Source: Nocardiopsis sp. FR4
Lineage (GTDB): Bacteria; Actinomycetota; Actinomycetes; Streptosporangiales; Streptosporangiaceae
Direction: 5' to 3'
NCBI RefSeq assembly: GCF_009830945.1
Contig: NZ_ML776454.1
Coordinates: forward strand, 464,674 to 528,673
Length of the DNA stretch: 64,000 nt
The notes below the pieces were generated by a model. It had not been told where the DNA came from, made no database searches, and was given only the letters and a program-made list of their open reading frames with translations. Of the stretch, positions 7,350-15,833 are shown one piece after another (position 1 is the stretch's first letter; the number at the start of each line of letters is the position of its first letter). The position numbers were made by a program, and so were the translations under genes.

Positions 7350-9160
7350 TCGCGGTCCTCCATGGTGGAGCGTCGGCGCAGCAGCAGGAAGCCTCCGGCC
7401 GCGGCGAGGACGAGCAGGACGGCCCCGGTGCCGATCCACATCCCGGTGGAGGGGCCGGTGGCGGCGGCCTCGGCGGAGGCCGGTTCGGCCGACCACCAGG
7501 CCCAGTAGCCGTCCTGGCCCCAGATGTTGCCGCCCTCGGCGGGTTCGTACTGGATGGAGGCGATCTGGTCGGTGCGGTAGGCCTCCACGATGTTGGGGTA
7601 GGCCAGCACGTTCACGACGGCCTCCCGGTGGAGGACCTCCTGGAGCCGGTGGATGATCTCGGCGCGGGCGTCGCGGTCGTACTCGGCGAGCTGTGCCTCG
7701 TAGAGCTCGTCGTACTCCTCGTCGCAGAAGTAGGCGTCGCCCTGCATGGTCCCGGGCTCGACGGGCAGCGCCCCGCAGGTGTGGATGCTGAGGACGTAGT
7801 CGGGGTCGGGGTTGACCGTCCACCCCGTGAAGATGAGGTCGTACTCGCCCGCGTGGAGGGCGTCGCTGAGCACGCCGGGGTCGACGGTCAGGTTCTCCAC
7901 CTCGATGCCGATGTCGGCGAGGCGCTCGACGAGGATCAGCCCGGTGTTGACGTTGTCGGGGCGGTCCTGGTGGACGTGCATGCGCAGCCGGAGGCGGTCG
8001 CCGTCGGGCGAGACCCGTACGCCGTCCTCGCCCCGCTCGTACCCGGCCTCGTCGAGCATGGCGTTGGCGGCCTCGGGGTCGAAGGCCAGGGGGTCCTCCT
8101 CCGGCTCCCAGTGGAAGTCGGTGTAGCGCGGCGGGATGTAGCCGCCCGCGGCCACGGCCTGGCCCCCGTGCCCCTTGTCGACGACCTCCTGGTTGTCGAT
8201 GGCCATGACGATGGCCTGTCTCAGGGTGCGGTCGGCCAGGGCGGGGTGGCCGTCGCCGAACTCCTCACCGTCCTGGGTGACCGCCCCGGGGTTGATGGTG
8301 AAGGCCTGGAACCGCTTTCCGTCCGCGATGTTGACGTGGATGTCCTCGGCTGACTCCAGCGCGGTGGCCTGGGCCTGGGTCAGCTCGTAGACGAAGGAGA
8401 CCTCTCCGCCGCGCAGGGCCTCGACCGCGGCGTCCTTCTCGGAGTAGTAGCGCAGGACGACCTCGTCGAAGCGGGGGCCGCCGCGCCAGTGGCCGGGGTT
8501 GGCCTCCAGGGTGATGGACCTGCCCCGGTCGTGGCCGGTGAGGACGAAGGGGCCGCTGCCGACCGTGGGGAAGTCCTCGTTGTCGTACTCGGAGAAGGCC
8601 TCGCCCTCCTCCTCCAGGATCGGCTCCCACACGTGCCGGGGCACGATGGGCACGTTGAGCGCGGTCATGGTGGCCTGGGGCTCCTCCAGCTCGACGAGCA
8701 CGGTGTGGTCGTCCCCGGCGGTGACCGACTCGAAGGCGGAGACGTAGTTGCCGTTGGCGACGGCCGCGGACTCGTTCTCCATCATCGTGGTGAGGGTCCA
8801 GGCCACGTCGTCGGCGGTGAGGGGCTCGCCGTCGCTGAAGACGGCGTCGTCGCGCAGACGGAAGGTCCACGTGAGGCCGTCGTCGCTGGCCTCCCAGGAC
8901 TCGGCCAGCGCGGGCGCGGGCTCTCCGGTCTCGGGGCTGACGGTGATGAGCGAGTCGTAGACGTGGCGAAGGATGTTGGTGGTGACCGCGAGCTGGGCGG
9001 TGAAGGGGTTGAACGAGTCCACCTGCTGGGCGATGGCGATCGTGAGGATGTCGCGGGGCTCCGAACCGTCCGCGGCGGCCGTGCCGCAGACCACGAGCAG
9101 GGCCGCGCCCGCGGCGGCGGCGCGGCGGAGGGTCCCGGCGGGAGGCTGGTGGGAGGTCAT
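7346..9160 (-). CDS. Peptide ABC importer, family 5 substrate-binding protein with C-terminal membrane anchor
   Basis: This 604-residue exported protein delivers substrate to the downstream permeases. It has an N-terminal signal (RRAAAAGAALLVVCGTAAA), then the SBP_bac_5 pattern: DSFNPFTAQLAVTTNILRHV, LAESWEASDDGLTWTFRLRD and GEPLTADDVAWTL. Unlike most relatives in Gram-positives it lacks a convincing lipobox (the Cys is preceded by Val-Val). Instead it ends with a Pro/Ala/Ser linker, one membrane helix (WIGTGAVLLVLAAAGGFLLL) and RRRSTMEDRE, so it is probably held at the outer face of the membrane by a C-terminal anchor. It is the first gene of the operon. The upstream 220 bp carry two palindromes that may be operators. 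Confidence 0.9.
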   Translation of the reverse strand: MTSHQPPAGTLRRAAAAGAALLVVCGTAAADGSEPRDILTIAIAQQVDSFNPFTAQLAVTTNILRHVYDSLITVSPETGEPAPALAESWEASDDGLTWTFRLRDDAVFSDGEPLTADDVAWTLTTMMENESAAVANGNYVSAFESVTAGDDHTVLVELEEPQATMTALNVPIVPRHVWEPILEEEGEAFSEYDNEDFPTVGSGPFVLTGHDRGRSITLEANPGHWRGGPRFDEVVLRYYSEKDAAVEALRGGEVSFVYELTQAQATALESAEDIHVNIADGKRFQAFTINPGAVTQDGEEFGDGHPALADRTLRQAIVMAIDNQEVVDKGHGGQAVAAGGYIPPRYTDFHWEPEEDPLAFDPEAANAMLDEAGYERGEDGVRVSPDGDRLRLRMHVHQDRPDNVNTGLILVERLADIGIEVENLTVDPGVLSDALHAGEYDLIFTGWTVNPDPDYVLSIHTCGALPVEPGTMQGDAYFCDEEYDELYEAQLAEYDRDARAEIIHRLQEVLHREAVVNVLAYPNIVEAYRTDQIASIQYEPAEGGNIWGQDGYWAWWSAEPASAEAAATGPSTGMWIGTGAVLLVLAAAGGFLLLRRRSTMEDRE

Positions 9161-9190
9161 GTGCGGCCCCTGTCAGAGATCGTGGGGTTC

Positions 9191-9230
9191 GGTGGCGCGC
9201 CACCCGGGGGTTGTTGGTTGTTTACCAACC
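9191..9230. promoter_or_regulatory. Two adjacent palindromes upstream of the importer operon
   Basis: GGTGGCGCGCCACC at 9191-9204 is a perfect 14-bp palindrome, and GGTTG-TTTAC-CAACC at 9216-9230 is a second inverted repeat with 5-bp arms. They lie 31-70 bp upstream of the binding-protein start, where a repressor or activator would act on this operon. The second contains the only T/A-rich tract in the region. The regulator is unknown. Confidence 0.4.
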
Positions 9231-9345
9231 GGCGGCGAGTAACGTCAACGACCTACGGGGAGCGCCGTGACATCGGCTTTCACCCGTACCTCACGGAGGG
9301 TGCCGGAGTGGCGCAGGAGCACTGGGTGAGCACCGCAGCCCCGCG

Positions 9346-9375
9346 TTGGCAGTGAATGCCGTACTCCGCTACGGT
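9346..9375 (+). promoter_or_regulatory. Leaderless promoter, TTGGCA-18 bp-TACGGT
   Basis: A -35-like TTGGCA (9346-9351) and a -10 TACGGT (9370-9375) are separated by 18 bp. The -10 ends 7 nt before ATG 9383, so transcription should start at the start codon. There is no ribosome-binding site between them. This is the best-formed example of several such promoters in this window. Confidence 0.65.
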
Positions 9376-9382
9376 TCCGGCC

Positions 9383-10096
9383 ATGATGGGGCACTCGCAC
9401 GCCTTGAGTGGCGTGGTCGGCTGGATGGCGGTCGTTCCGCTGGTCCAGGGCAGGGAATTCCTTGGACTCAGCTTCCACCTGGGGCCCGGTGAGATCATCG
9501 CCGGTTCCCTGGTCTGCGCCGGCGCGGCCCTGCTGCCCGATCTGGACCACAAGAGCGCCACGGTGACCAAGACCTACGGCAGGGTCACCGAGACGCTGAG
9601 CGACATGCTCGGCTTCCTCTTCGGCGGCCACCGGATGGGAACGCACTCGTTCTTCTTCGCGGTGCTCATGGGCGTGCTGGTACAGCTGCTGGCCCTGTGG
9701 TCGGAGATGGCCGTCCAGGTGTTCGTGTTCCTGCTGATCGGTATCGCCCTGCAGGGGCTGGGCTTCGGCCTGGACAAGAACCGCGTCGCCTCCGGCGTCA
9801 TCAACGCCATGGGGACGGCGGGCATCACGCTGGCGCTGTTCGCCTCGGGGGTGAACTACAGCTGGCTGGGCCTGGCGGTGGCCTTCGGCGTGGTGCTGCA
9901 CTTCTTCGGCGACATGATCACCAAGATGGGCGTGCCGATCTTCTGGCCCTTCTACAAGAGGCGCTTCGGCCAGGGCAAGGGCTTCGCCACCGACGGCCCC
10001 GTGGAGAAGAAGTTCGTCACCCCCCTGCTGACCGTGAGCGTGATCGTGGGGACGATCTACCTCTTCGACTGGCCCACCCTGCTGCCGGACTACTGA
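9383..10096 (+). CDS. YdjM/DUF457-like membrane-bound metal-dependent hydrolase
   Basis: This 237-residue polytopic protein has the motif series of the YdjM (DUF457) family: MGHSHALSG at the N-terminus, LLPDLDHKSA near residue 57, and GGHRMGTHSFFF near 87. The His and Asp residues in these motifs resemble those of metal-dependent phosphohydrolases, which is why the family is described as membrane-bound metal-dependent hydrolase. About six membrane helices follow. The start is chosen at ATG 9383 from the leaderless promoter; ATG 9386 and a longer form from 9356 are alternatives, but the HSHALSG motif sits right after 9383. In E. coli ydjM is LexA-regulated; I see no LexA box here. Exact activity is unknown. 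Confidence 0.8.
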   Translation: MMGHSHALSGVVGWMAVVPLVQGREFLGLSFHLGPGEIIAGSLVCAGAALLPDLDHKSATVTKTYGRVTETLSDMLGFLFGGHRMGTHSFFFAVLMGVLVQLLALWSEMAVQVFVFLLIGIALQGLGFGLDKNRVASGVINAMGTAGITLALFASGVNYSWLGLAVAFGVVLHFFGDMITKMGVPIFWPFYKRRFGQGKGFATDGPVEKKFVTPLLTVSVIVGTIYLFDWPTLLPDY

Positions 10097-10097
10097 G

Positions 10098-10115
10098 GCG
10101 GGCCGCGGGGCCCGC
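10098..10115 (+). terminator. GC-rich hairpin after the YdjM-like gene
   Basis: GCGGGCC-GCGG-GGCCCGC is a perfect 7-bp stem starting 1 nt after the stop codon. There is no T-tract, which is usual for actinobacterial terminators. Confidence 0.45.
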
Positions 10116-10283
10116 AGACCGTCCCTCCGGCCCTTCGGGGCCCGCCGCCCGGGTGAGGAGGGCCGCCGGGGGGCTCCTCCCCGGCGGTGGAGGGACCGGG
10201 ACGACCGGGGCGGAACGGCCCGGACGGGGGGAGGCACGGCGCCGGTACGCCGCGCCTCCGCCCGCGACCGCGTGTCCCTGCCC

Positions 10284-10289
10284 TAGGGT
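10284..10289 (+). promoter_or_regulatory. -10 element (TAGGGT) of a leaderless promoter
   Basis: TAGGGT ends 6 nt before GTG 10296, placing the expected transcription start at or next to the start codon. No Shine-Dalgarno sequence is present. The context CCTAGGGTGGCGGC closely resembles CCTAGGCTCGGCGGC upstream of the VOC gene at 2840. Confidence 0.55.
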
Positions 10290-10295
10290 GGCGGC

Positions 10296-10955
10296 GTGAC
10301 TCGAACCACGGAAAGCATCACGCCGCAGCTGCAGTCCTACATCTCCGACCACAGCGAGCCCGTCGACGACGTGCTGGCCGACCTGGCCGAGGAGACCGCG
10401 CGCCTCTTCCCCGAGTACACGGGGATGCAGATCGGACCGGAGCAGGGCACCCTCATGACGCTGCTCACCCGGATCAGCGGGGCCCGCGACGCCGTGGAGA
10501 TCGGCACCTTCACCGGCTACTCCTCCCTCTGCCTGGCGCGCGGCCTGCCCGAGGGCGGCCGCCTGCTGGCCCTGGACATCAGCGAGGAGTGGACGGCCGT
10601 CGCCCGGCGCCACTGGGAGCGCGCCGGGGTGGCCGACCGGATCACCCTGCGGCTCGGCCCGGCGCTGGAGTCCCTGCGCGCTCTGGCCCCCGAGCCCCAG
10701 TTCGACCTGGCCTTCGTGGACGCCGACAAGGAGGGCTACGTCGGCTACTGGGAGGAACTGGTCCCGCGCCTGCGGCCGGGCGGGCTGGTCCTGGCCGACA
10801 ACACCCTCTCGCACGGCCGGGTGGTCGACGCCGACAACGCCTCCCCGCGGGTGCGGGGCATCCGCGAGTTCAACGACCGCCTCGTCGCCGACGACCGCGT
10901 CACCCAGGTCCTGCTGCCCATCGGCGACGGCCTCACCCTGGCGCGCAAGCACTGA
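10296..10955 (+). CDS. SAM-dependent O-methyltransferase (CCoAOMT/MdmC type)
   Basis: This 219-residue protein is a class I methyltransferase of the Methyltransf_3 family, whose members methylate catechols, caffeoyl-CoA or macrolide sugars. Motif I is VEIGTFTGYSSLCLARGLP near residue 67, followed by LLALDISEEW, the divalent-metal and catalytic stretch DLAFVDADKEGYVGYWE near 142, and VLADNTLSHGRV. These Asp/Asn residues bind the metal in characterised relatives. The GTG start at 10296 fits the leaderless promoter. It is a free-standing gene; a short gap with a new promoter precedes sbcD. The acceptor substrate is not evident. Confidence 0.9.
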   Translation: MTRTTESITPQLQSYISDHSEPVDDVLADLAEETARLFPEYTGMQIGPEQGTLMTLLTRISGARDAVEIGTFTGYSSLCLARGLPEGGRLLALDISEEWTAVARRHWERAGVADRITLRLGPALESLRALAPEPQFDLAFVDADKEGYVGYWEELVPRLRPGGLVLADNTLSHGRVVDADNASPRVRGIREFNDRLVADDRVTQVLLPIGDGLTLARKH

Positions 10956-11015
10956 CCCGGACTTCCCCGGGGGCCGACCGCGTGCGAACACCACCGCCCG
11001 CGCGCGGTTCTTCGG

Positions 11016-11021
11016 TAGTGT
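11016..11021 (+). promoter_or_regulatory. -10 element (TAGTGT) before sbcD
   Basis: TAGTGT ends 8 nt before ATG 11030, compatible with a leaderless or near-leaderless sbcDC transcript. No ribosome-binding site is visible between the two. Confidence 0.45.
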
Positions 11022-11029
11022 CCAGTGCC

Positions 11030-12175
11030 ATGCGCCTGCTGCACACCTCGGACTGGCACCTGGGCCGCTCCTTCCACCGGGAGAACCTCCTCGACGCCCA
11101 GGCCACCTTCCTCGACCACCTCGTCGACACCATCCGCGAACGCCGGATCGACGTCGTGGTCGTGGCCGGTGACCTCTACGACCGCGCCCTGCCCCCGGTG
11201 GACGCGGTCCGGCTCTTCGACCGGGCGCTCGGCCGCATCCGGGCCACCGGGGCCCGCGCCGTCCTCATCAGCGGCAACCACGACTCCATGGCGCGGATGT
11301 CCTTCGCCACCGGCCTCATCGACGCCTCCGGCGTCCACCTGCGCAGTTCCCTGGACGGCATCGGCACCCCCGTCGTGATCGAGGACGAGCACGGTCCGGT
11401 CGCCTTCTACTGCATCCCCTACCTGGAACCGGAGATCGCCCGCCACCACTGGGACCTGCCCGAACGCGGCCACGCGGCGGCCGTGGGGCACGCCATGGAC
11501 CTGGTGCGCGCCGACCTGGCCGAGCGCCCCGGCACCCGCTCGGTGGTGCTCTCGCACGCCTTCGTCGCCGGCGGCGAACCCTCCGACAGCGAACGCGACA
11601 TCTCCGTGGGCGGCGCCTCCCACGTGCCCGTCTCCGTCTTCGACGGGGTCGACTACGCCGCCCTGGGCCACCTGCACGGACGCCAGACCATCACCCCCGC
11701 CGTGCGCTACCCGGGCAGCCCGCTGGCGTACTCCTTCTCCGAGGAGCGCCACGTCAAGGGCTACTGGGTGGTGGACCTGGACGCGGAGGGCCTGGCGGGC
11801 GCCGAGTTCGCCGAGGCGCCCGTCCCCCGGCCGCTCGCCCGCGTGCGGGGCCGGATCGAGGACCTGCTCACCCGCCCCGAGTGGGAGGCCTACACCGGCC
11901 ACTGGCTCCAGGTCACGCTGACCGACCCGCGCCGCCCCGCCCACCCCATGGACCGGTTGCGCGAGCGCTTCCCGCACACGCTGGTCCTGGAGTTCGCCCC
12001 CGAGGGCGCGGACCCCGACGCCCGCCCGGTCGCCGCCCCCGTCACCGACCGCAGCGAGCGCCAGGTGATCGCCGACTTCGTCGAATGGGTCCGCGGCACC
12101 CCCGCCACCCCCGAGGAGGAGGCCCTCGTGAACGCCGCCGTCGAACAGGTCCGGCTGCAGGAGGGGGCGCTCTGA
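11030..12175 (+). CDS. sbcD: SbcD, nuclease subunit of the SbcCD DNA-end-processing complex
   Basis: This 381-residue protein is the Mre11-type nuclease. It shows the phosphodiesterase motifs in order: HTSDWHLG (residue 5), VVVAGDLYDR (44), LISGNHDS (79), VLSHAF (near 168) and ALGHLHGRQ (near 206), which bind two Mn ions. With SbcC it opens hairpins and removes protein blocks from DNA ends. The ATG at 11030 is the first codon compatible with the conserved MRLLHTSDWH start; upstream open frame is only GC-rich noise. Its stop overlaps the sbcC start by one base (TGATG), so the two are coupled. Confidence 0.95.
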   Translation: MRLLHTSDWHLGRSFHRENLLDAQATFLDHLVDTIRERRIDVVVVAGDLYDRALPPVDAVRLFDRALGRIRATGARAVLISGNHDSMARMSFATGLIDASGVHLRSSLDGIGTPVVIEDEHGPVAFYCIPYLEPEIARHHWDLPERGHAAAVGHAMDLVRADLAERPGTRSVVLSHAFVAGGEPSDSERDISVGGASHVPVSVFDGVDYAALGHLHGRQTITPAVRYPGSPLAYSFSEERHVKGYWVVDLDAEGLAGAEFAEAPVPRPLARVRGRIEDLLTRPEWEAYTGHWLQVTLTDPRRPAHPMDRLRERFPHTLVLEFAPEGADPDARPVAAPVTDRSERQVIADFVEWVRGTPATPEEEALVNAAVEQVRLQEGAL

Positions 12176-15156
12176 TGCGGCTGCACACCCTCACCATCGA
12201 GGCCTTCGGCCCCTTCGCGGGCACCGAGAAGGTGGACTTCGACCGGCTCAGCGCGGGCGGCCTCTTCCTCATCCACGGTCCCACCGGCGCGGGCAAGACC
12301 TCCGTGCTGGACGCGGTCTGCTTCGCCCTGTACGGCAGCGTGCCGGGCGCGCGCGGCAAGGACCGCTCCCCCAAGAGCGACCACGCTCCCCCGGACCGGC
12401 TCCCCCGCATCACCCTGGAGTTCACGGTGCGGGGCCGCAGGGTCCGTATCGAGCGCAGTCCGCGCTGGGAGCGGCCCAAGAAGCGCGGGACCGGGACCAG
12501 GACCGAGAACGCCAAGGTCGTCGTCCAGGAGCGGCTCAACGGGCGCTGGGAGGGCGTGACCAACCGCCCCGACGAGGCCGGGCAGTTCGTCGGCGACCTG
12601 CTGGGGCTCACCCTCGAACAGTTCTGCCAGACCGCCCTGCTGCCCCAGGGCGACTTCGCCCGCTTCCTGCGCGCCAAGTCGGACGAGCGGCGCGACTCCC
12701 TGGAGCGGATCTTCAACACCCGGATGTTCCGCGACGTGGAGGAGTGGTTCAAGGGGCACGCCAACAGACTGCGCCGGGAGGTGGAGACGGCCGACGAACG
12801 GGTGCGCGCGGTCGCCGGGCGCATCGCCGAGGTGGGCCGTTCCGAGGCTCCCGGCCTGCCCGAGGAGCTGTCCGCCTGGGCCGCCGACCTGGCCTGCGTC
12901 ACCGCCGCGACCGCGCGCGACGCCGAGGCGGTGGCGGCCGGGTTCACCGGCGCCCGCGAGGCCGCGCGCGCCGCCCTGGCCGAGGGGCGTGAGCTGCGCG
13001 CCCGCCAGGAACGGTTGGCGGCCGCCCGTCAGGAGCTCGCCCGGCTCACCGAGCACACCCGGTGGCGCGCGGACCTGGAGTCCCGGTTGGAGGCCGCCGA
13101 GCGCGCCGAGTCGGTGCTGCCCTTCCTGGGCGCCCGCGACCGGCGCCGCGTCGAACTGGACAAGGCCGAGCTGGCCGTCACCGAGCGCTGGGCCCTGGTC
13201 AGCGGGCTGGTGGCGGCCGCCGGCGGGACGGGGCCGACCCGGGAGCTACTGGGTGCGGCCGAGCGGGAGCGCCGGGACGAGCTGGCCCGGTTGGAGGGGC
13301 TGCGCGCGGAGGCCGAGCGCCGCCGGGAACTGGGCCGCTCCGTCACCGCGGTGAACCAGCGTCTGGTGGACATCGGCAGGCGGCTGGAGCACCAGCGCGA
13401 ACTGATCGCCTCCCTTCCGCCCCGGGTGGAGCGGTTGGCCGAGGAGCTGCGCCGGTGGCGCGACCAGGCCGTCCAGACGGAGGCGGCCGAGACCGCCCTG
13501 GCCGCCGCCGAGCGGCGCCGGGACGCGGCGGCCGAACACGAACGGCTGGGCCGGGAGCTGGCGGCGGCGCTGGAGCGGCAGAGCGCGGCGGTGGACTCGG
13601 CCCAGGCCGCCCGGGACCGCGCCCTGGACCTGCGTGAGCGCCGGATCGCCCACATGGCGGCCGAACTGGCCGCCGGACTGGTCGACGGCGAACCGTGCAC
13701 GGTGTGCGGTTCCGTGGAGCATCCCTCCCCCGCCCTGGCGAGCGCGGAGGGGCTGGTGTCGGCGGAGGAGGAGCGGCGGGCCCAGGCCGCGGCCGACACC
13801 GCCGCCGCGCGCCGCACCGAGGCGGAGAACGAGGTCGTGGCGCTGCGGGAGAGGCGCGCGGCCGCCGCCGAGCGGGCCGAGGGCCGCACCCCGGAGGCCG
13901 CCCGCGCGGAGGTCGCGGCCCACGCGGAGGCGCTGGCGGAGGTCCGGGCCGCCGCGGGCGAGGCGCAGCGGGTGCAGGAGGAGCTGGAGCGGGCCGAGGA
14001 GGACCTGGAGCGCGCCCGGGGCCTGGAGGGCGACCTGGTCCGCCAGGAGAGCGAGGCCACGGTGCGGCGGGACGCCGACCTGCGCGAGCACGACCGGCTG
14101 ACCGCGCTGCTGGACCGGGCGCGCGGGGAGGACGCCGGGCTGCGGGAGCGGATCGCCAGGTTGGGCGGTGAGGCCGAGGAGCTGCGCGCCGCCGCAGAGG
14201 CCGTGGTCGACCGCGACCGGGCGGCCGAGGAACTGCGCACCGCCGCCGCCGAGGCGGAGCGGGCGTGCTCCGAGGCCCGGTTCGCCGACGAGGCACAGGT
14301 GTGGGAGGCCGCGCTGGAGGAGCGGGAGCGGCGTTCGCTGCGCGAGCGGGCCCGCTCCTTCGACGACCGGCTGGCCGCCGCCCGGGCGGCCCTGGCCGAC
14401 CCGGACCTGGTCTCGGCGGAGGAGCGACCCGTGCCCGACCTGGATGCGCTGACCGCCGCGGCCGAGGCCGCGTCGGTGGCCGCCGACCGGGCGGTGAGCT
14501 GGCGGGACATGCTGGCGGGGCGCGCGCGGCGGCTCACCGACCTGCGCGTCGAACTCGGCCGGTGCCTGGCGGGCTCGGAACCGGTGCTGCGCCGTTACGC
14601 CGTGGCCGAGGGGCTGCGCGGTCTGACCGCGGGCACCTCCCCCGACAACGCCGACAACATGCGCCTGTCCGCGTACGTGCTGGCCGCACGGCTGGAGCAG
14701 GTGGTGGCCGCCGCCAACGACCGCCTGGTGACGATGTCGGACGGCCGCTACGAGCTGCGGTACACCGTGGACAAGGCCGCCGGTGACGGGCGGGCGCGTT
14801 CGGCCGGGGGGCTGGGCATGCGGGTGGTCGACGCCTGGACGGGTGTGGAGCGCGACCCGGCGACGCTGTCGGGAGGGGAGACCTTCTTCAGCTCGCTGGC
14901 GCTGGCGCTGGGCCTGGGCGACGTGGCCAGCGCCGAGGCGGGCGGGGCCGACATGGACACGCTGTTCGTGGACGAGGGGTTCGGCACCCTGGACGAGGAC
15001 ACCCTGGAGGAGGTCCTGGACGTGCTGGACCGGCTGCGCGACGGCGGCCGTGCCGTGGGCGTGGTGAGCCACGTGGCCGACCTGCGCCAACGCGTGTCGA
15101 CGCGGCTGCGGGTGGTCAAGACCGCCGCGGGCTCGCGGGTGGAGCACGTGGGCTGA
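12175..15156 (+). CDS. sbcC: SbcC, SMC-like ATPase subunit of SbcCD
   Basis: This 993-residue Rad50-type protein has Walker A HGPTGAGKTS near residue 35, the family segment TALLPQGDFARFLRA near 152, then two long Ala/Glu/Arg-rich coiled coils flanking the zinc hook CTVCGSVEHP (Cys508 and Cys511). The C-terminal lobe has signature LSGGETFFSSLALALGLG and Walker B LFVDEGFGTLD. The two lobes form one ATPase head that clamps DNA and controls the SbcD nuclease; zinc hooks link two complexes. Its reading frame is open far upstream inside sbcD, but the start at ATG 12175 gives the conserved MRLHTLTIEAFGPF. Length is normal for actinobacterial SbcC. Confidence 0.95.
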   Translation: MRLHTLTIEAFGPFAGTEKVDFDRLSAGGLFLIHGPTGAGKTSVLDAVCFALYGSVPGARGKDRSPKSDHAPPDRLPRITLEFTVRGRRVRIERSPRWERPKKRGTGTRTENAKVVVQERLNGRWEGVTNRPDEAGQFVGDLLGLTLEQFCQTALLPQGDFARFLRAKSDERRDSLERIFNTRMFRDVEEWFKGHANRLRREVETADERVRAVAGRIAEVGRSEAPGLPEELSAWAADLACVTAATARDAEAVAAGFTGAREAARAALAEGRELRARQERLAAARQELARLTEHTRWRADLESRLEAAERAESVLPFLGARDRRRVELDKAELAVTERWALVSGLVAAAGGTGPTRELLGAAERERRDELARLEGLRAEAERRRELGRSVTAVNQRLVDIGRRLEHQRELIASLPPRVERLAEELRRWRDQAVQTEAAETALAAAERRRDAAAEHERLGRELAAALERQSAAVDSAQAARDRALDLRERRIAHMAAELAAGLVDGEPCTVCGSVEHPSPALASAEGLVSAEEERRAQAAADTAAARRTEAENEVVALRERRAAAAERAEGRTPEAARAEVAAHAEALAEVRAAAGEAQRVQEELERAEEDLERARGLEGDLVRQESEATVRRDADLREHDRLTALLDRARGEDAGLRERIARLGGEAEELRAAAEAVVDRDRAAEELRTAAAEAERACSEARFADEAQVWEAALEERERRSLRERARSFDDRLAAARAALADPDLVSAEERPVPDLDALTAAAEAASVAADRAVSWRDMLAGRARRLTDLRVELGRCLAGSEPVLRRYAVAEGLRGLTAGTSPDNADNMRLSAYVLAARLEQVVAAANDRLVTMSDGRYELRYTVDKAAGDGRARSAGGLGMRVVDAWTGVERDPATLSGGETFFSSLALALGLGDVASAEAGGADMDTLFVDEGFGTLDEDTLEEVLDVLDRLRDGGRAVGVVSHVADLRQRVSTRLRVVKTAAGSRVEHVG

Positions 15157-15209
15157 CCGCGCTCCCCCGGGTCCGGCCACCCCGGATCCGGGCCCCCCGG
15201 GGACGGTGC

Positions 15210-15215
15210 GACAAT
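15210..15215 (+). promoter_or_regulatory. -10 element (GACAAT) of a probable leaderless promoter
   Basis: GACAAT ends 7 nt before GTG 15223 and overlaps the alternative ATG at 15214. The spacing matches the other leaderless promoters of the window, which argues for GTG 15223 as the real start. Confidence 0.45.
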
Positions 15216-15222
15216 GAGCGGC

Positions 15223-15639
15223 GTGAATTCGCTGGTCAACATCGCCGTGTTCGGAATCGTGGGCGCCATCATGATGGCCGCCCTCGTCGGTCTGCTCCTC
15301 GTGGTCTCGGGGAGCGCGCGCGGGGCCACGCCCGTGGTGCGCGGGGCGTTCGGGGTCGTCTCGGTGCTCCTGCTCGTGGCGCTTCCGACACTGGCAGCGG
15401 TCAACTCCCTGTCGGCGGGGGTCGGTTTCTGGACGGCGTTCGCCACGGCCACCTGCGTCGCCGCCGTGGTGTACGCGATGAACGTGGCGCTGCTGCCGGT
15501 GGTGGCCCGCCGCCGGTTCGCTGGTCAGCGGTCCGCCCTGGCCTCCCTGCGTCCGTCCCTGCCCGTGCTGGCCGTCGGCCTGCTGGTCTGCGTGTCCCTG
15601 GGTCTGCTCGGCTCGGGCCTGGCCGCCCTGCTCGTCTGA
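15223..15639 (+). CDS. Small membrane protein with four predicted helices, unknown function
   Basis: This 138-residue protein has four hydrophobic stretches: NIAVFGIVGAIMMAALVGLL, VVRGAFGVVSVLLLVALPTL, FWTAFATATCVAAVVYAMNV and LPVLAVGLLVCVSLGLLGSG, joined by short polar loops. I do not recognise a family. The start is uncertain: ATG 15214 would add three residues, but it overlaps the -10 box, so GTG 15223 is preferred. Neither has a ribosome-binding site. It follows sbcC by 66 bp in the same direction but probably has its own promoter. A strong hairpin lies downstream. Confidence 0.65.
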   Translation: MNSLVNIAVFGIVGAIMMAALVGLLLVVSGSARGATPVVRGAFGVVSVLLLVALPTLAAVNSLSAGVGFWTAFATATCVAAVVYAMNVALLPVVARRRFAGQRSALASLRPSLPVLAVGLLVCVSLGLLGSGLAALLV

Positions 15640-15685
15640 GGGCCGGACTGGACCCGCCCCGCACCGCACCGTCCGTTCCCGCGCT

Positions 15686-15726
15686 CGAACGCCCCCGCCC
15701 CCGGTCTCCGGGCGCGGGGGCGTTCG
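15686..15726. terminator. Bidirectional terminator hairpin, 13-bp stem
   Basis: CGAACGCCCCCGC at 15686-15698 pairs perfectly with 15714-15726, with a 15-nt loop. It lies between the small membrane gene and the convergent copD-ctaG gene and can serve both. No T-tract. Confidence 0.65.
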
Positions 15727-15833
15727 CATGGCCGACCCCGGCTGTTCCCGGTGGCCTCCGCCTCATCGCGGTCCGTGTCCGGGCCCGGCGCGCGGGGCCC
15801 AGCCCGGGACCCCGGACCACCGGGCCCACCGGG

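Noticed and set aside
10187..12175. A single 662-codon gene including sbcD
   Set aside because: Codons before ATG 11030 translate the shifted frame of the O-methyltransferase gene; SbcD starts with MRLLHTSDWH at 11030.
13246..15729. An open frame of more than 800 codons antisense to sbcC
   Set aside because: It is rich in Gly/Pro/Arg/His with no motif, as expected for an antisense frame of a high-GC gene with third-position bias. The + strand has a full SbcC with all family motifs.
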